Below, piece by piece: positions 47,413-55,741 of a stretch of 64,000 bases of DNA. The position numbers were made by a program, and so were the translations under genes. How positions within the stretch are numbered: position 1 is the stretch's first letter; the number at the start of each line of letters is the position of its first letter. The notes beneath the pieces were generated by a model, which had not been told where the DNA came from, ran no database searches, and worked only from the letters and a program-made list of their open reading frames with translations. Source of the DNA: Epichloe hybrida (Eukaryota > Ascomycota > Sordariomycetes > Hypocreales > Clavicipitaceae); NCBI GenBank assembly GCA_019022495.1, contig JAFEKR010000028.1, positions 620,001-684,000 on the forward strand, written 5' to 3'.

Positions 47413-47761
47413 ATGCCCAGAACTATACCAAGTCGTCTCATGGAGACATGAGGGGAGGCCCTGTTGTGCGTAGTAATCACTCATTCGCCTCCGGTGAGCG
47501 CCTGGGTGCTCCTGTCGGTGTTGCCAGAGCGAGCGGCCATACACGAGTCACGATGAAGGCGAAGGCCTGACATTGACTGCCGGTTGCTCTGTACAAGATG
47601 CCATGGCTGCCCATCATGGACACAGTGTTGCTTACACATTGGTTGAACGTTCTCTATACTAAATACGATGCTATGTAAACGATGTAATTTCATGGCACCA
47701 GGCTTGTGCGAATTACAGAAACATGACTCTTGTTGGCCGCAGTGCTGAACGTGTGCGATGT
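47413..47761. other. Convergent 3' intergenic region
   Basis: 350 bp between the UNC93-like gene and the second regulator. No feature recognised. Confidence 0.55.
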
Positions 47762-49519
47762 TCAGGTAGCGACGACGTCTTGCTGACCACCGTGCTGCGC
47801 CCCTTCGGTCGACCGTTCATCCTCATCTTCCGTCAGGGAAATAGATGATGGGTCTGTTCGAGAGTCGGGACGCTCTGTTGCCATAATATACAGCGTGCCA
47901 GACCGCAGGCACTCGTCGGCCTTGGCAGCCAACACCCTCCAATGCCGAGGACTGCCCCCGACGGCGGTGCCCACGAGCCGCACCATCTCCCTCAGATAAT
48001 CCGCTGGACTCATTTCGAGTGCCGTACGCGGCACACAGTGCGGGTTGACGGACAAGACATCGGCCAGCGAGCAGCCCACGTCAAAGATCTTTTCCAATAT
48101 GCCCACGCCATTGGCCCCCAGGGCTTCGCCCGGCAGGAGCGAAGTGGCGACGACGACGTTGCGGGCCACGCTGACGGGGAACTGGAAAGACATGCTTTCC
48201 AGGGGAGACGAGCTGCATAGCAGGGTTTTGGCGACACAGAGCTGCCACACGACGATTCTCAGCCATTCCCGTGACAGGATCAGATCCGCCTGCTGATTCG
48301 CGGTCCGCTGCGCGACTTGTGGAATGGATTGTTCCAGAAATCGTTGGAGCTTGGCCGGGTAGTCCTTGGTGGAGACGGAGACATGCGAATCGTTCGTCGT
48401 GTTCCACATGGTGAGGAAATCCGAGTCGAAGTTGCGAAAGAGCAAGATGAGATCCAGCAGTCCGGACATGATTTTCTCCTCGCCCAAGTCCTGGCCCGAC
48501 GAGGGCAGGGCAATCGCGCCGCGCAGCGTCAAGGAGCGGTGGCGCTGGAGAGCATAGGCTCGCTCGGTGATGAAGAGAACCCAAAACATGCGTCGCGTAT
48601 AACGCGCCTGAACGGGATCTCTCATGTCGCTGTACGTCGACTCCTCGTGGAACCGCAGAGACTGAAGAGCAGTGGTGGCTTCGCGAATATAGTGCCATGC
48701 CGAGGTGTCTTTGCCGAGGCAGAACAAGGCTGAAAAGAGGAAAAAGGACGTCTGAATGGTGGTCAGAGATGGACGCTCCGCCCAGTCACAGAAACGGCGA
48801 GCTCGCACCGTCTCGGATAGGAAGAATTCAGCTGTTGGAGTATCCGGGGGAAGCTGGTCGCCGACGAATCTGGAGGCATCTTGCCGGCAAGACACGGGCT
48901 GCTGCTGCTGCTGCTCTGGAGATGGCGTCGCGTCCTTGTCGCTCGGAACAATCATGGCCGGGGACAAGACCATGACGGCGCAGCAAGCGGTGACGAGGCC
49001 GTACATCTCGGGCCGATGCTGGAGGTCGAAAAGCGCATTCTCCACCTGGCTGCGATCCAGGATCGGCGTGATTGGGTACTTGTGCGTGAAGAATGCGTCT
49101 AGACACGAGGCCATGATGTCCTTGGTGACGCGAGGCGAGGGAATGAAGTCGCCGCCGTCGCTGGCGGTGGACGCATCGGCCACGTCCCAGGGCGGCGGAC
49201 TGGGTATTTGCCTGGGCACAAGGTGAGAGGAATCTGGCGATTCCGTCGGGCTACAGCCGCCGGTGCTGGCGCGGACGGCCGACGGCAGGACGGTCGAGAA
49301 GTAGGAGGCCGTCCTGGGGTCCGCGGGCCTCGTCTTGCGCCGGCCCTTGGGTCCCGTCTTCTTGGGCACGGCGAGATACGTGCACTCGAAGCTGACGTCG
49401 AGGCAGTTGGCGCAAGGGCGAGCGCCGTCGCAGCGGATCTTGCGCGCGCGACAGGAATCGCAGGCCTGCCTCACCTTGCAGAATCGTCTGCGGGGATCAG
49501 AATGAGCCGACAGAGTCAT
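47762..49519 (-). CDS. Zn(II)2Cys6 transcription factor next to GH32 gene
   Basis: 585 aa from the ATG at 49519. The frame is open to 49822, and an exon upstream cannot be excluded because CCCGCAG just before the zinc cluster could be an acceptor. The zinc cluster, close to the N-terminus, is C-D-S-C-RARKIR-C-DGARP-C-AN-C-LDVSFE-C, followed by the linker KKTGPKGRRK. A Gln run lies in the middle. The fungal-specific domain is indicated by FLSETVRARRFCDWAERPSL, RYTRRMFWVLFITERAYALQ and later LREMVRLVG. The zinc cluster and linker recall sugar regulators such as AmyR/InuR (family resemblance only). Its start lies 1.3 kb from the divergent GH32 gene, so local control of that gene is a reasonable guess, not shown. 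Confidence 0.85.
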   Translation of the reverse strand: MTLSAHSDPRRRFCKVRQACDSCRARKIRCDGARPCANCLDVSFECTYLAVPKKTGPKGRRKTRPADPRTASYFSTVLPSAVRASTGGCSPTESPDSSHLVPRQIPSPPPWDVADASTASDGGDFIPSPRVTKDIMASCLDAFFTHKYPITPILDRSQVENALFDLQHRPEMYGLVTACCAVMVLSPAMIVPSDKDATPSPEQQQQQPVSCRQDASRFVGDQLPPDTPTAEFFLSETVRARRFCDWAERPSLTTIQTSFFLFSALFCLGKDTSAWHYIREATTALQSLRFHEESTYSDMRDPVQARYTRRMFWVLFITERAYALQRHRSLTLRGAIALPSSGQDLGEEKIMSGLLDLILLFRNFDSDFLTMWNTTNDSHVSVSTKDYPAKLQRFLEQSIPQVAQRTANQQADLILSREWLRIVVWQLCVAKTLLCSSSPLESMSFQFPVSVARNVVVATSLLPGEALGANGVGILEKIFDVGCSLADVLSVNPHCVPRTALEMSPADYLREMVRLVGTAVGGSPRHWRVLAAKADECLRSGTLYIMATERPDSRTDPSSISLTEDEDERSTEGAQHGGQQDVVAT

Positions 49520-50820
49520 GCCGATGGGGCTTGCATCGTCTCCCGCAAACGTACGCGATCGGATGCAGTCTCCGAGTCCGATGAGAAAGGGACGGGACGG
49601 GACTGCGCGGCGGGCGAGGAGGGCGAGGCGAGGGCGAGAGAGTAACGGAGGGGAGATGGTGAATGCTTCTTGATGGATGGAACGAGGCTGAGTTAAAGAC
49701 GTCGACACGATCAAACGTCGCGACGGTGTCATCGGACGAACGAGAAGTGTCCGCCGGTAGCTGCTGTAGCCTGTACGTCGGTGACGCTCGAGACGGGTTA
49801 GCGTGGTCATTGCAGCTGGCATCAGCCGGTCCGAGGTGCTGACAGCGGCCCCTAGGCTGTGTGTGGGCGTGTGTGGACATGTGTGGATATGCGTGGACTT
49901 GCACTAGACTGCGCCAGACTGCGCCAGACTGCGCCAGACTGCACCGGACTGCATCGGATTTAATTTAGAAATCACAGAAGTGGGTGTAATAGCTTATTAG
50001 TTGTCGCTGCGCGCATTCAATGATTCGTTGGTCGCGTTCGCGTGCTTCTCGCACTGTGGTCAAGGTCGTCAGTCGACGCAGCGAGTTTTGCAGCGAGTGC
50101 CGGCCGGCAGGCAGGCAGGTTTCATGTCTACAGCTGTCCGCAGCTGTCCGCAGCAACATGCATGACATGACCGACCACGCCACCTCCTCTGAAGGATCAG
50201 ATGAGACGCTTTCTTTAAGCTGCTGATCCGTACATCGGAAGCCGTCCATCCGATGGGTGAATGTTGATTGGATGGAACTGCTTGCCGAGCCATCTCTCTG
50301 GTCTTGTCAACTCGACGTGCATCAAACCACGCGGCAAAGTGGTCCGCCGCGGTGAGCGAGGCTTGACACGGTACAATAGATAAAGCCTGTCATGTGTGCT
50401 GACTCGGACAAGAGTCCATGGGCACTTGCACCTGTCATTGTCCTTATTAACCATGCCGGGCAGCTCCTTCCCTCGCGCCGCACGCATTATTACATGAATT
50501 GATGAATATGGTGGGTCGTTCGCTTGCACACCCCATTTGTTTCTCATCGGACCGACGTCCATATATCTTTTGTTCTTCGGCTCTTCTGAGAATCTCTAAA
50601 AGTCTTTGCTGACTCCCGAGCCCAGCACCATTGACCGAGGCTTCGATAGCGCTCACGATAACGAAAGAGCCATGGACGACAGAAATGTCACTTATCATCG
50701 GCATCTGCTCCTCTACCTTGTCCATACCTCCTTGTCGCTTTTCGAACCGCAACCCAGCCGCGGGGTCTACCGCCCAGCTCCTCTGCTCAGCACCACGACG
50801 ACAACGACGACGACGACATC
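49520..50820. promoter_or_regulatory. Divergent intergenic region, regulator / GH32
   Basis: 1.3 kb between divergent starts. An 11-bp repeat (GACTGCGCCAG, four to five copies, 49911-49955) lies in the middle, and a GCAGGCAGGCAG run near 50107. C/T-rich sequence and CGACGACGACG precede the GH32 ATG. Specific regulator sites (CGG half-site pairs) would need a proper scan. Confidence 0.45.
49908..49956. repeat. 11-bp tandem repeat (GACTGCGCCAG)
   Basis: Three perfect and at least two diverged units. It lies in the intergenic space between the regulator and the GH32 gene. Confidence 0.85.
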
Positions 50821-52530
50821 ATGGCTTATGCACGCTATCGACCAACTTCACATTTCATAGCGCCCCACTCGTGGTCTAATGACCCGTGTGGTGCAGTCTA
50901 TGTCCCGGAGTCTCAGGAATATCTGCTCTGTTACCAATGGAACCCGGGGACCACGGAAGGGGGCAACCGTGCTTGGGGCATGGCAAAGAGCAAGGATCTA
51001 GTTACCTGGACAGATTGCATGCCTGCCATTTGGAGCGGCACATCATCATATTATGACTCCTTTGGAGTCTTTTCAGGATCAATCGTCTCCAGACTTGCCG
51101 ATAACGGCGAGCGAGTGCTCTACCTGTTTTACACAAGTGTTTCTGCCGTTCCCATTCACTGGTCAAAACCCTACATCAAGGGCTGCGAGACGCAGTCGGT
51201 GGCCATATCAACCGATCTGGGCAGAACCTGGGTGCGACATGCCAGCAACCCGCTCATAGAGGGACCGCCCAAAGCTGCAGCGACGACGGGATGGCGGGAT
51301 CCGTTTGTCTCTTCGAGCGCCTCACTCGCCGATTTGTTGGGATTGAGCCGCGATTACGACTTTATGATGATTTCCTCGGGAGAGCGGGACCACGGCCCGC
51401 AGTTACACTTGTACCAATCCGGCAACTTGGATCCTTGGACCTATGTGTCTGCGGTACTGGATGTTCAGCTGCATAGCATCGTTTCTAGTCACAGCACCTT
51501 GAAATGGGGCATGAATTTCGAATGCGCCAGCTTCTTCACCATTGATCAAACAGATTACCTCATTGTTGGAATCGAGGAGTCGCAAGAAAGCACCCGCCAT
51601 AACGGGCACTATGTCCTCTGGATGGCAGGCAAGTTTGTCGTCAATGAGCAGGGATTGCCTTCCTTCAGCATTGAGAGCCATGATTTACTCGACCATGGCA
51701 TTCTCTACGCAGCACATCTCTTCAGAGACGAGAAAAGCCGCCTGCTGCAGCTGGGTTGGGCTGACGAGTCGGCGAAGAAGCACATTGTGCAAGGCCAGGG
51801 TTGGGCGGGATGCCTTGGCCACCCACGGGAGCTCATTGAAATCAAGCTACCTATGGATGATCGGGCGAAATCATGGTCCGAATGGAAGATTGATGTAGAC
51901 TCGGAGACCATGACAACGCTCGGGATACGACCAGCACCTCAAGTCGAGACACTTCGAGCAGGCGCGCCGACTGCAGGATCAGAGGCGTTTGCCAGATTCA
52001 ACCACCTATCGTCACAGAACTTTGAGGTCAAAGCAAGATTCTCCGGCTTGGCTCGGACTGAGAAGTTTGTTTTCAACATTTTCCAATCACCCGACTGCGC
52101 AGAAGTGACAAAGCTTATCTTCGACCTCGGGCAAGAGACAATCACCGTGGATCGCTCAAAGTCATCTCTCAAGCAGCTGGGCGCAAGCTCTTCCGACATT
52201 GGCCGTTTGAGGCTCATGCCCGGTGAAGACCTCGAGATGAGAATATTTGTGGACGTCTCCATCATTGAAGTCTTCGCGAATAATCGTTTTGCATTGACAT
52301 CCCGGGTGTATCCATCGCTAGAAGCCTCCACCATGGCTGCGTACGATTTTGGGGGCTTCGACCAGAGGAACATCCAGTTTGAGTACTGGCAGAGCTTGAG
52401 AAACGCCTGGCCGGAGCGTGATTTCGGCTGCGGGATACTGCCCGAGTTGGTTCCCAAAACCGGACTGGAAAGGTCCGAGAGCGTCATCACTGCGTCGGGC
52501 ATACATGTAGAGATGGCGGCCGTGTCATAG
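50821..52530 (+). CDS. Intracellular GH32 beta-fructofuranosidase (invertase/inulinase type)
   Basis: 569 aa, intronless, without a signal peptide. The catalytic triad of GH32 is visible: the nucleophile Asp21 in WSNDPCG, the transition-state stabiliser Asp160 in GWRDPF, and the acid/base Glu234 in NFECASFF. Five-blade propeller motifs are followed by a beta-sandwich with VSIIEVFANNR, the conserved C-terminal element. The enzyme should hydrolyse sucrose or fructo-oligosaccharides (family knowledge). Lack of a secretion signal points to cytosolic action on imported sugar. WSNDPCG differs from the commoner WMNDPNG but matches intracellular fungal forms. The divergent Zn(II)2Cys6 gene is a candidate regulator. 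No sugar transporter of the usual HXT type is in view. Confidence 0.9.
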   Translation: MAYARYRPTSHFIAPHSWSNDPCGAVYVPESQEYLLCYQWNPGTTEGGNRAWGMAKSKDLVTWTDCMPAIWSGTSSYYDSFGVFSGSIVSRLADNGERVLYLFYTSVSAVPIHWSKPYIKGCETQSVAISTDLGRTWVRHASNPLIEGPPKAAATTGWRDPFVSSSASLADLLGLSRDYDFMMISSGERDHGPQLHLYQSGNLDPWTYVSAVLDVQLHSIVSSHSTLKWGMNFECASFFTIDQTDYLIVGIEESQESTRHNGHYVLWMAGKFVVNEQGLPSFSIESHDLLDHGILYAAHLFRDEKSRLLQLGWADESAKKHIVQGQGWAGCLGHPRELIEIKLPMDDRAKSWSEWKIDVDSETMTTLGIRPAPQVETLRAGAPTAGSEAFARFNHLSSQNFEVKARFSGLARTEKFVFNIFQSPDCAEVTKLIFDLGQETITVDRSKSSLKQLGASSSDIGRLRLMPGEDLEMRIFVDVSIIEVFANNRFALTSRVYPSLEASTMAAYDFGGFDQRNIQFEYWQSLRNAWPERDFGCGILPELVPKTGLERSESVITASGIHVEMAAVS

Positions 52531-52835
52531 GCGCTGCATGAGGCCCTTTTCTCACCAATATTCATGGCTATTTTTGAATGAGATGTTCTTGCCCTGCTGG
52601 AACAAGCATGATAACAATTCATCGTGATTCGTACGCGATCTCCCTTGCGGGTTGACCAGCGTGGCCCCTTGTCACGTGGCTGCCCGCGACCCCCTCCTGT
52701 GGAAGACGGCATAGAATGCCCTCTCTTTCTAGCCCCTTTTCTTTCCTTTGGCAGACTAGAATAGAAGAACAATACCTATTGCCTAATCCACTCATTGAAC
52801 CTGCTAGCAGGCATACTGTGACACCGATATACATA
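52531..52835. other. Left edge of the mobile-element zone
   Basis: 3' flank of GH32; no gene. The MITE begins at 52836. Confidence 0.5.
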
Positions 52836-53220
52836 CAGTCTAACCCCTGTATGATTGATTTTACACGAGGTACATGACTAGGGGTAGCAGGCTAATAATA
52901 AATCACTAGGTAAGGTAAAAGGTACCTTAGATTATATGTATTTTACTAGGACTACTTGGTATTCTTTACTAGCGTAAATACCCTTATAGCATCCCTAATA
53001 GATTTACTATCTCCTTGAGCGTGTTAAAGCTTATGAAGTCACGCTAACTAGGGTCTGTATGTATCTCTAGTTTACTTTTATCTAATTAGATACATACAGA
53101 CCCCTGGTAAACATGACTCCACAAGCTTTAGCACGCTTAAGGAAATAGCCACTTATAACTGATAGTGACTGCCCCGCGTGGGGCTTGTAGCGAGTGTAAA
53201 ATCATTTAGGGGTTAGACTG
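52836..53220. mobile_element. Fold-back MITE, 385 bp, TA target duplication
   Basis: The ends are inverted repeats starting CAGTCTAACCCCT on the left, with the reverse complement ending at 53220. TA flanks both sides (52834-52835 and 53221-53222). Further inverted pairs lie inside. GGGTCTGTATGTATCT (about 53054-53069) pairs with a reversed copy at ~53090-53105, and AGCGTGTTAAAGCTT pairs with a copy near 53120-53135. The whole element could therefore fold into a long hairpin centred near 53080. There is no coding frame. TA duplication and CAGT ends fit a Tc1/mariner-type non-autonomous element. Confidence 0.85.
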
Positions 53221-53441
53221 TATGTATGTATGTGCACCCCTGTAACTATTCTTAGGGACGGGCCGAAACATTACGACGCATGGGCCAATCACGTCTCCAC
53301 ACTAAAGCCCCTGCAAGGTCTCAAAAGGAGCAACTAACTAAACAACATGGAAACATGGTATTTCTTTAATTGAGACTGCAAAAGAAAAGGAAATACATGT
53401 GTACCAAAATATAGAGTAAACTAAGCAATAGCCATTCTCTC

Positions 53442-53745
53442 TCAATCCTTGTTGCACTTGTCCCGAGCAGTGTTATGGGTACGGAATGTATTGATGCAGC
53501 AATAGTAAAAACTTGCGCAGCGATGCTTTTGCTCTGGGCTGTCGCCGCTGAGGCCGTGGCAGGCGTGGTCTTTGTCTAATTCGCCGTTCACTTCACCGCA
53601 GCAAAATGCCGTCCACGCGCCCCAGAAGGGCTCATTCTGTCCAGGCTAGATAAGATGAATGATAGCTGAGAAGTCGAGGATAACGCACATGTTTAAATAC
53701 CTTGTCCGCCCCTTCTTCTTCTGGTGCAACTCTTTTGGCTGCCAT
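53442..53745 (-). CDS. Possible small cysteine-rich protein, two exons
   Basis: Proposed exons 53745-53701 and 53645-53442 (55-nt intron, donor GTATTT), 82 aa. The second exon has seven cysteines in 68 codons, in the order CC, C, C, CC, C (FCCGEVNGELDKDHACHG, then HRCASFYYCCINTF and DKCNKD). That density and spacing are unlike chance and resemble small secreted proteins. No signal peptide is visible in the proposed first exon (MAAKRVAPEEEGADK), so the start may be wrong, with the true first exon elsewhere or lost. A GGAA microsatellite lies immediately upstream, between mobile elements. It may be a relic. Family not recognised. Confidence 0.35.
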
Positions 53746-53752
53746 CGGGCCG

Positions 53753-53779
53753 CGAAGGAAGGAAGGAAGGAAGGAAGGA
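53753..53779. repeat. (GGAA)n microsatellite
   Basis: About six GGAA units in a row, next to the candidate small gene. Confidence 0.9.
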
Positions 53780-54208
53780 TTTATCCTATATACAACCGCA
53801 AGCAGCCTAGTAAATCAACAATGCAATGTGGAGTTACTTCGATTCCCTCGATGTGGCAGCGTTTTGCCGAACCTCTCCAAGGTGCGACCTGTAATAATAC
53901 AGCACAGTCGGTGGTGACCACTGACGAGTTCTTTGGCCAGATGGATGCACGTCTTTCCACTTCGAGGAGGGTTTGCGGGCAGCGGAAGCAGCATCGGACT
54001 AGTCCCAGGCTTTTGAGCCATGTATCCATCCATCCGTTCGCGTGCTTTTCGTTGACATCAATCTTCCTCTGCCTGGGGAGCATGGAACAGAAATTGATGA
54101 CTCCCTTTTTGTTTTCTTCTTTTTTTTGGGGCTCGTCGTTCTGATGACATGGGATAATCCGCAATACTCCGAGGATGCCGAATTCCGGCGAAACTCTCCG
54201 CCACTTAT

Positions 54209-54545
54209 CTCCTTGGACACGGTCCACCTTGTGGGTCTACAGGACCCGCAAATTGTACTCCGTACCCCCTGTTTGATTTTATACGAGGTATATAACTAGG
54301 GGTAGTAAGCTAATAATAAATCACTAGGTGAGGTAAAGGGTACCTTAGACTACGTGTATTTTACTAGGACTACTTAGCATCTTTTACTAGCGTAAATACC
54401 CCTATAGACTATCTCCTTGAGCGTGTTAAAGCTTGTGGAGTCACGTTAACCAGGGTCTGTATGTATCTCTAGTTTACTTTTACTTGATTGGATACATACA
54501 GACCGTGGATGACGTGACTCCGCAAGGGGGACCGTGTCCAAGGAG
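54209..54545. mobile_element. 337-bp element with 23-bp terminal inverted repeats
   Basis: Left end CTCCTTGGACACGGTCCACC (54209-54231) has its reverse complement at 54523-54545, with one mismatch over 23 bp. Most of the interior (54266-54522) is a truncated relative of the 52836 MITE. I see no clear target duplication. It may be a second MITE family carrying a piece of the first. Confidence 0.7.
54266..54522. repeat. Partial, diverged copy of the 52836 MITE
   Basis: It shares long segments with 52850-53120, including ATAATAAATCACTAGGT, TTTTACTAGGACTACTT, the GAGCGTGTTAAAGCTT block and GGGTCTGTATGTATCTC. The outer CAGTCTAAC ends and the right third are missing. Confidence 0.85.
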
Positions 54546-55454
54546 AAATATTTAGCCTTATTAGTCGTTGCCTTGAATAGGGAATAAGCAAGCCTGTGCC
54601 TCTTTCAGCGTCTGTTTAATTCTCTTCTTAAAGAGCTTATTCTTTCAAGGGACTCTAATTCCATTCTTGCTTAATCATTTCGACCTGGTTAGCAACGTCC
54701 TTTCCATTTGCTGTTGATTAACTCCTCGGTGCCCTCCTTCGGCCAGCGGTCCGCCTCCCGAAGTACGTAGCCCCCCCCCATTCTCGAAGCGAGGGCAGAA
54801 TGTTATGTCCGTACATACTACAGAGTAAATGTCGGCATCACAGCAGAACCCGTGCAAGAGAGGGGCCATCAGGGAGTGCCAAGTCGCCGACGAAGGGCAT
54901 CGCATCTTTACGGAGTATTTGGACAACGAAACTTTGTAAACGCGCATCCGTCCAAAATTGAATGTGAAGGAAACGGGTAAAGTAATGTGTGGCCAGATCA
55001 ATCATGCCACCTTTTGGGTAAAAAATACGGATGTCCAAGTCAAAAGTCGTGTCCCCTGCACGCTGCTGCCTAGAGTGGCCTAAGGCATTAACGTAGTAGC
55101 CTAAGGCATATAAATAGTCTAGAATAACATAAGGAAAATTAAATAAGCTATCTTTACTATATAAACTATATATAAAAGTAACTTATCCTAGTTATTATTA
55201 GATTCTTCCTTTATATTACTAGAATCTAAGGCATTAAGGTTATTAGGACTATTAAGACTATTAAGCTTATAAGGGTTAAAAACTCACTTTCTTTTATTAT
55301 TATTAATAGTAGTAGTATCTTTATCTTTAAACTCTAATTATAAAATAACCCTTTAAACCCTCTAATTATTAGCTTAACCTTCGTAACCTTTATAATAGTT
55401 ATATAGCTAGATAAGGCAAAAGCTAGCTAACTTTAGCAATAGTTATAGCACTAC

Positions 55455-55724
55455 TGTCACGGCTTGCACCGAAAGGTTAAGAACGAAGTGATAGCTAAGA
55501 CTATCGTAGTCACTGCTAGATAGATGCTAGCTAGGGGCAGGTGCGTGAAGGTTTTAATCTTTAATCTAGTACTAATAATATGCGTAGTCTTTAATAAGTA
55601 CCTTGCTTTATAAGCACGTAGCTATCTTATAGCTAGCTAGCCTCTTTATTATTTATATAGCCTAAAGGTTCTTTAAAGACTTACTTTAATAAATATCCTA
55701 TCTTTAACCTCTGCACTTCTAATA
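55455..55724 (-). repeat. 3' LTR of the gypsy element (left copy)
   Basis: 270 bp, from TGTCACGGCTTGCACC to CTTCTAATA, the latter equivalent to CTCCTAACA in the right copy. The outer ~100 bp keep CG sites; the inner part is C-to-T degraded. Confidence 0.92.
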
Positions 55725-55725
55725 T

Positions 55726-55741
55726 AATACCCCCCCTATAT
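55726..55741 (-). other. Polypurine tract next to the 3' LTR
   Basis: On the minus strand the base run just before the LTR reads ATAGGGGGGGTATTA, a purine tract in the place expected for plus-strand priming. It confirms the minus orientation of the element. Confidence 0.6.

Noticed and set aside
54042..54299. 85-codon frame with a hydrophobic stretch (LFVFFFFLGLVVLMTW)
   Set aside because: The stretch comes from a T-rich run and the frame enters a MITE; no support for a gene.
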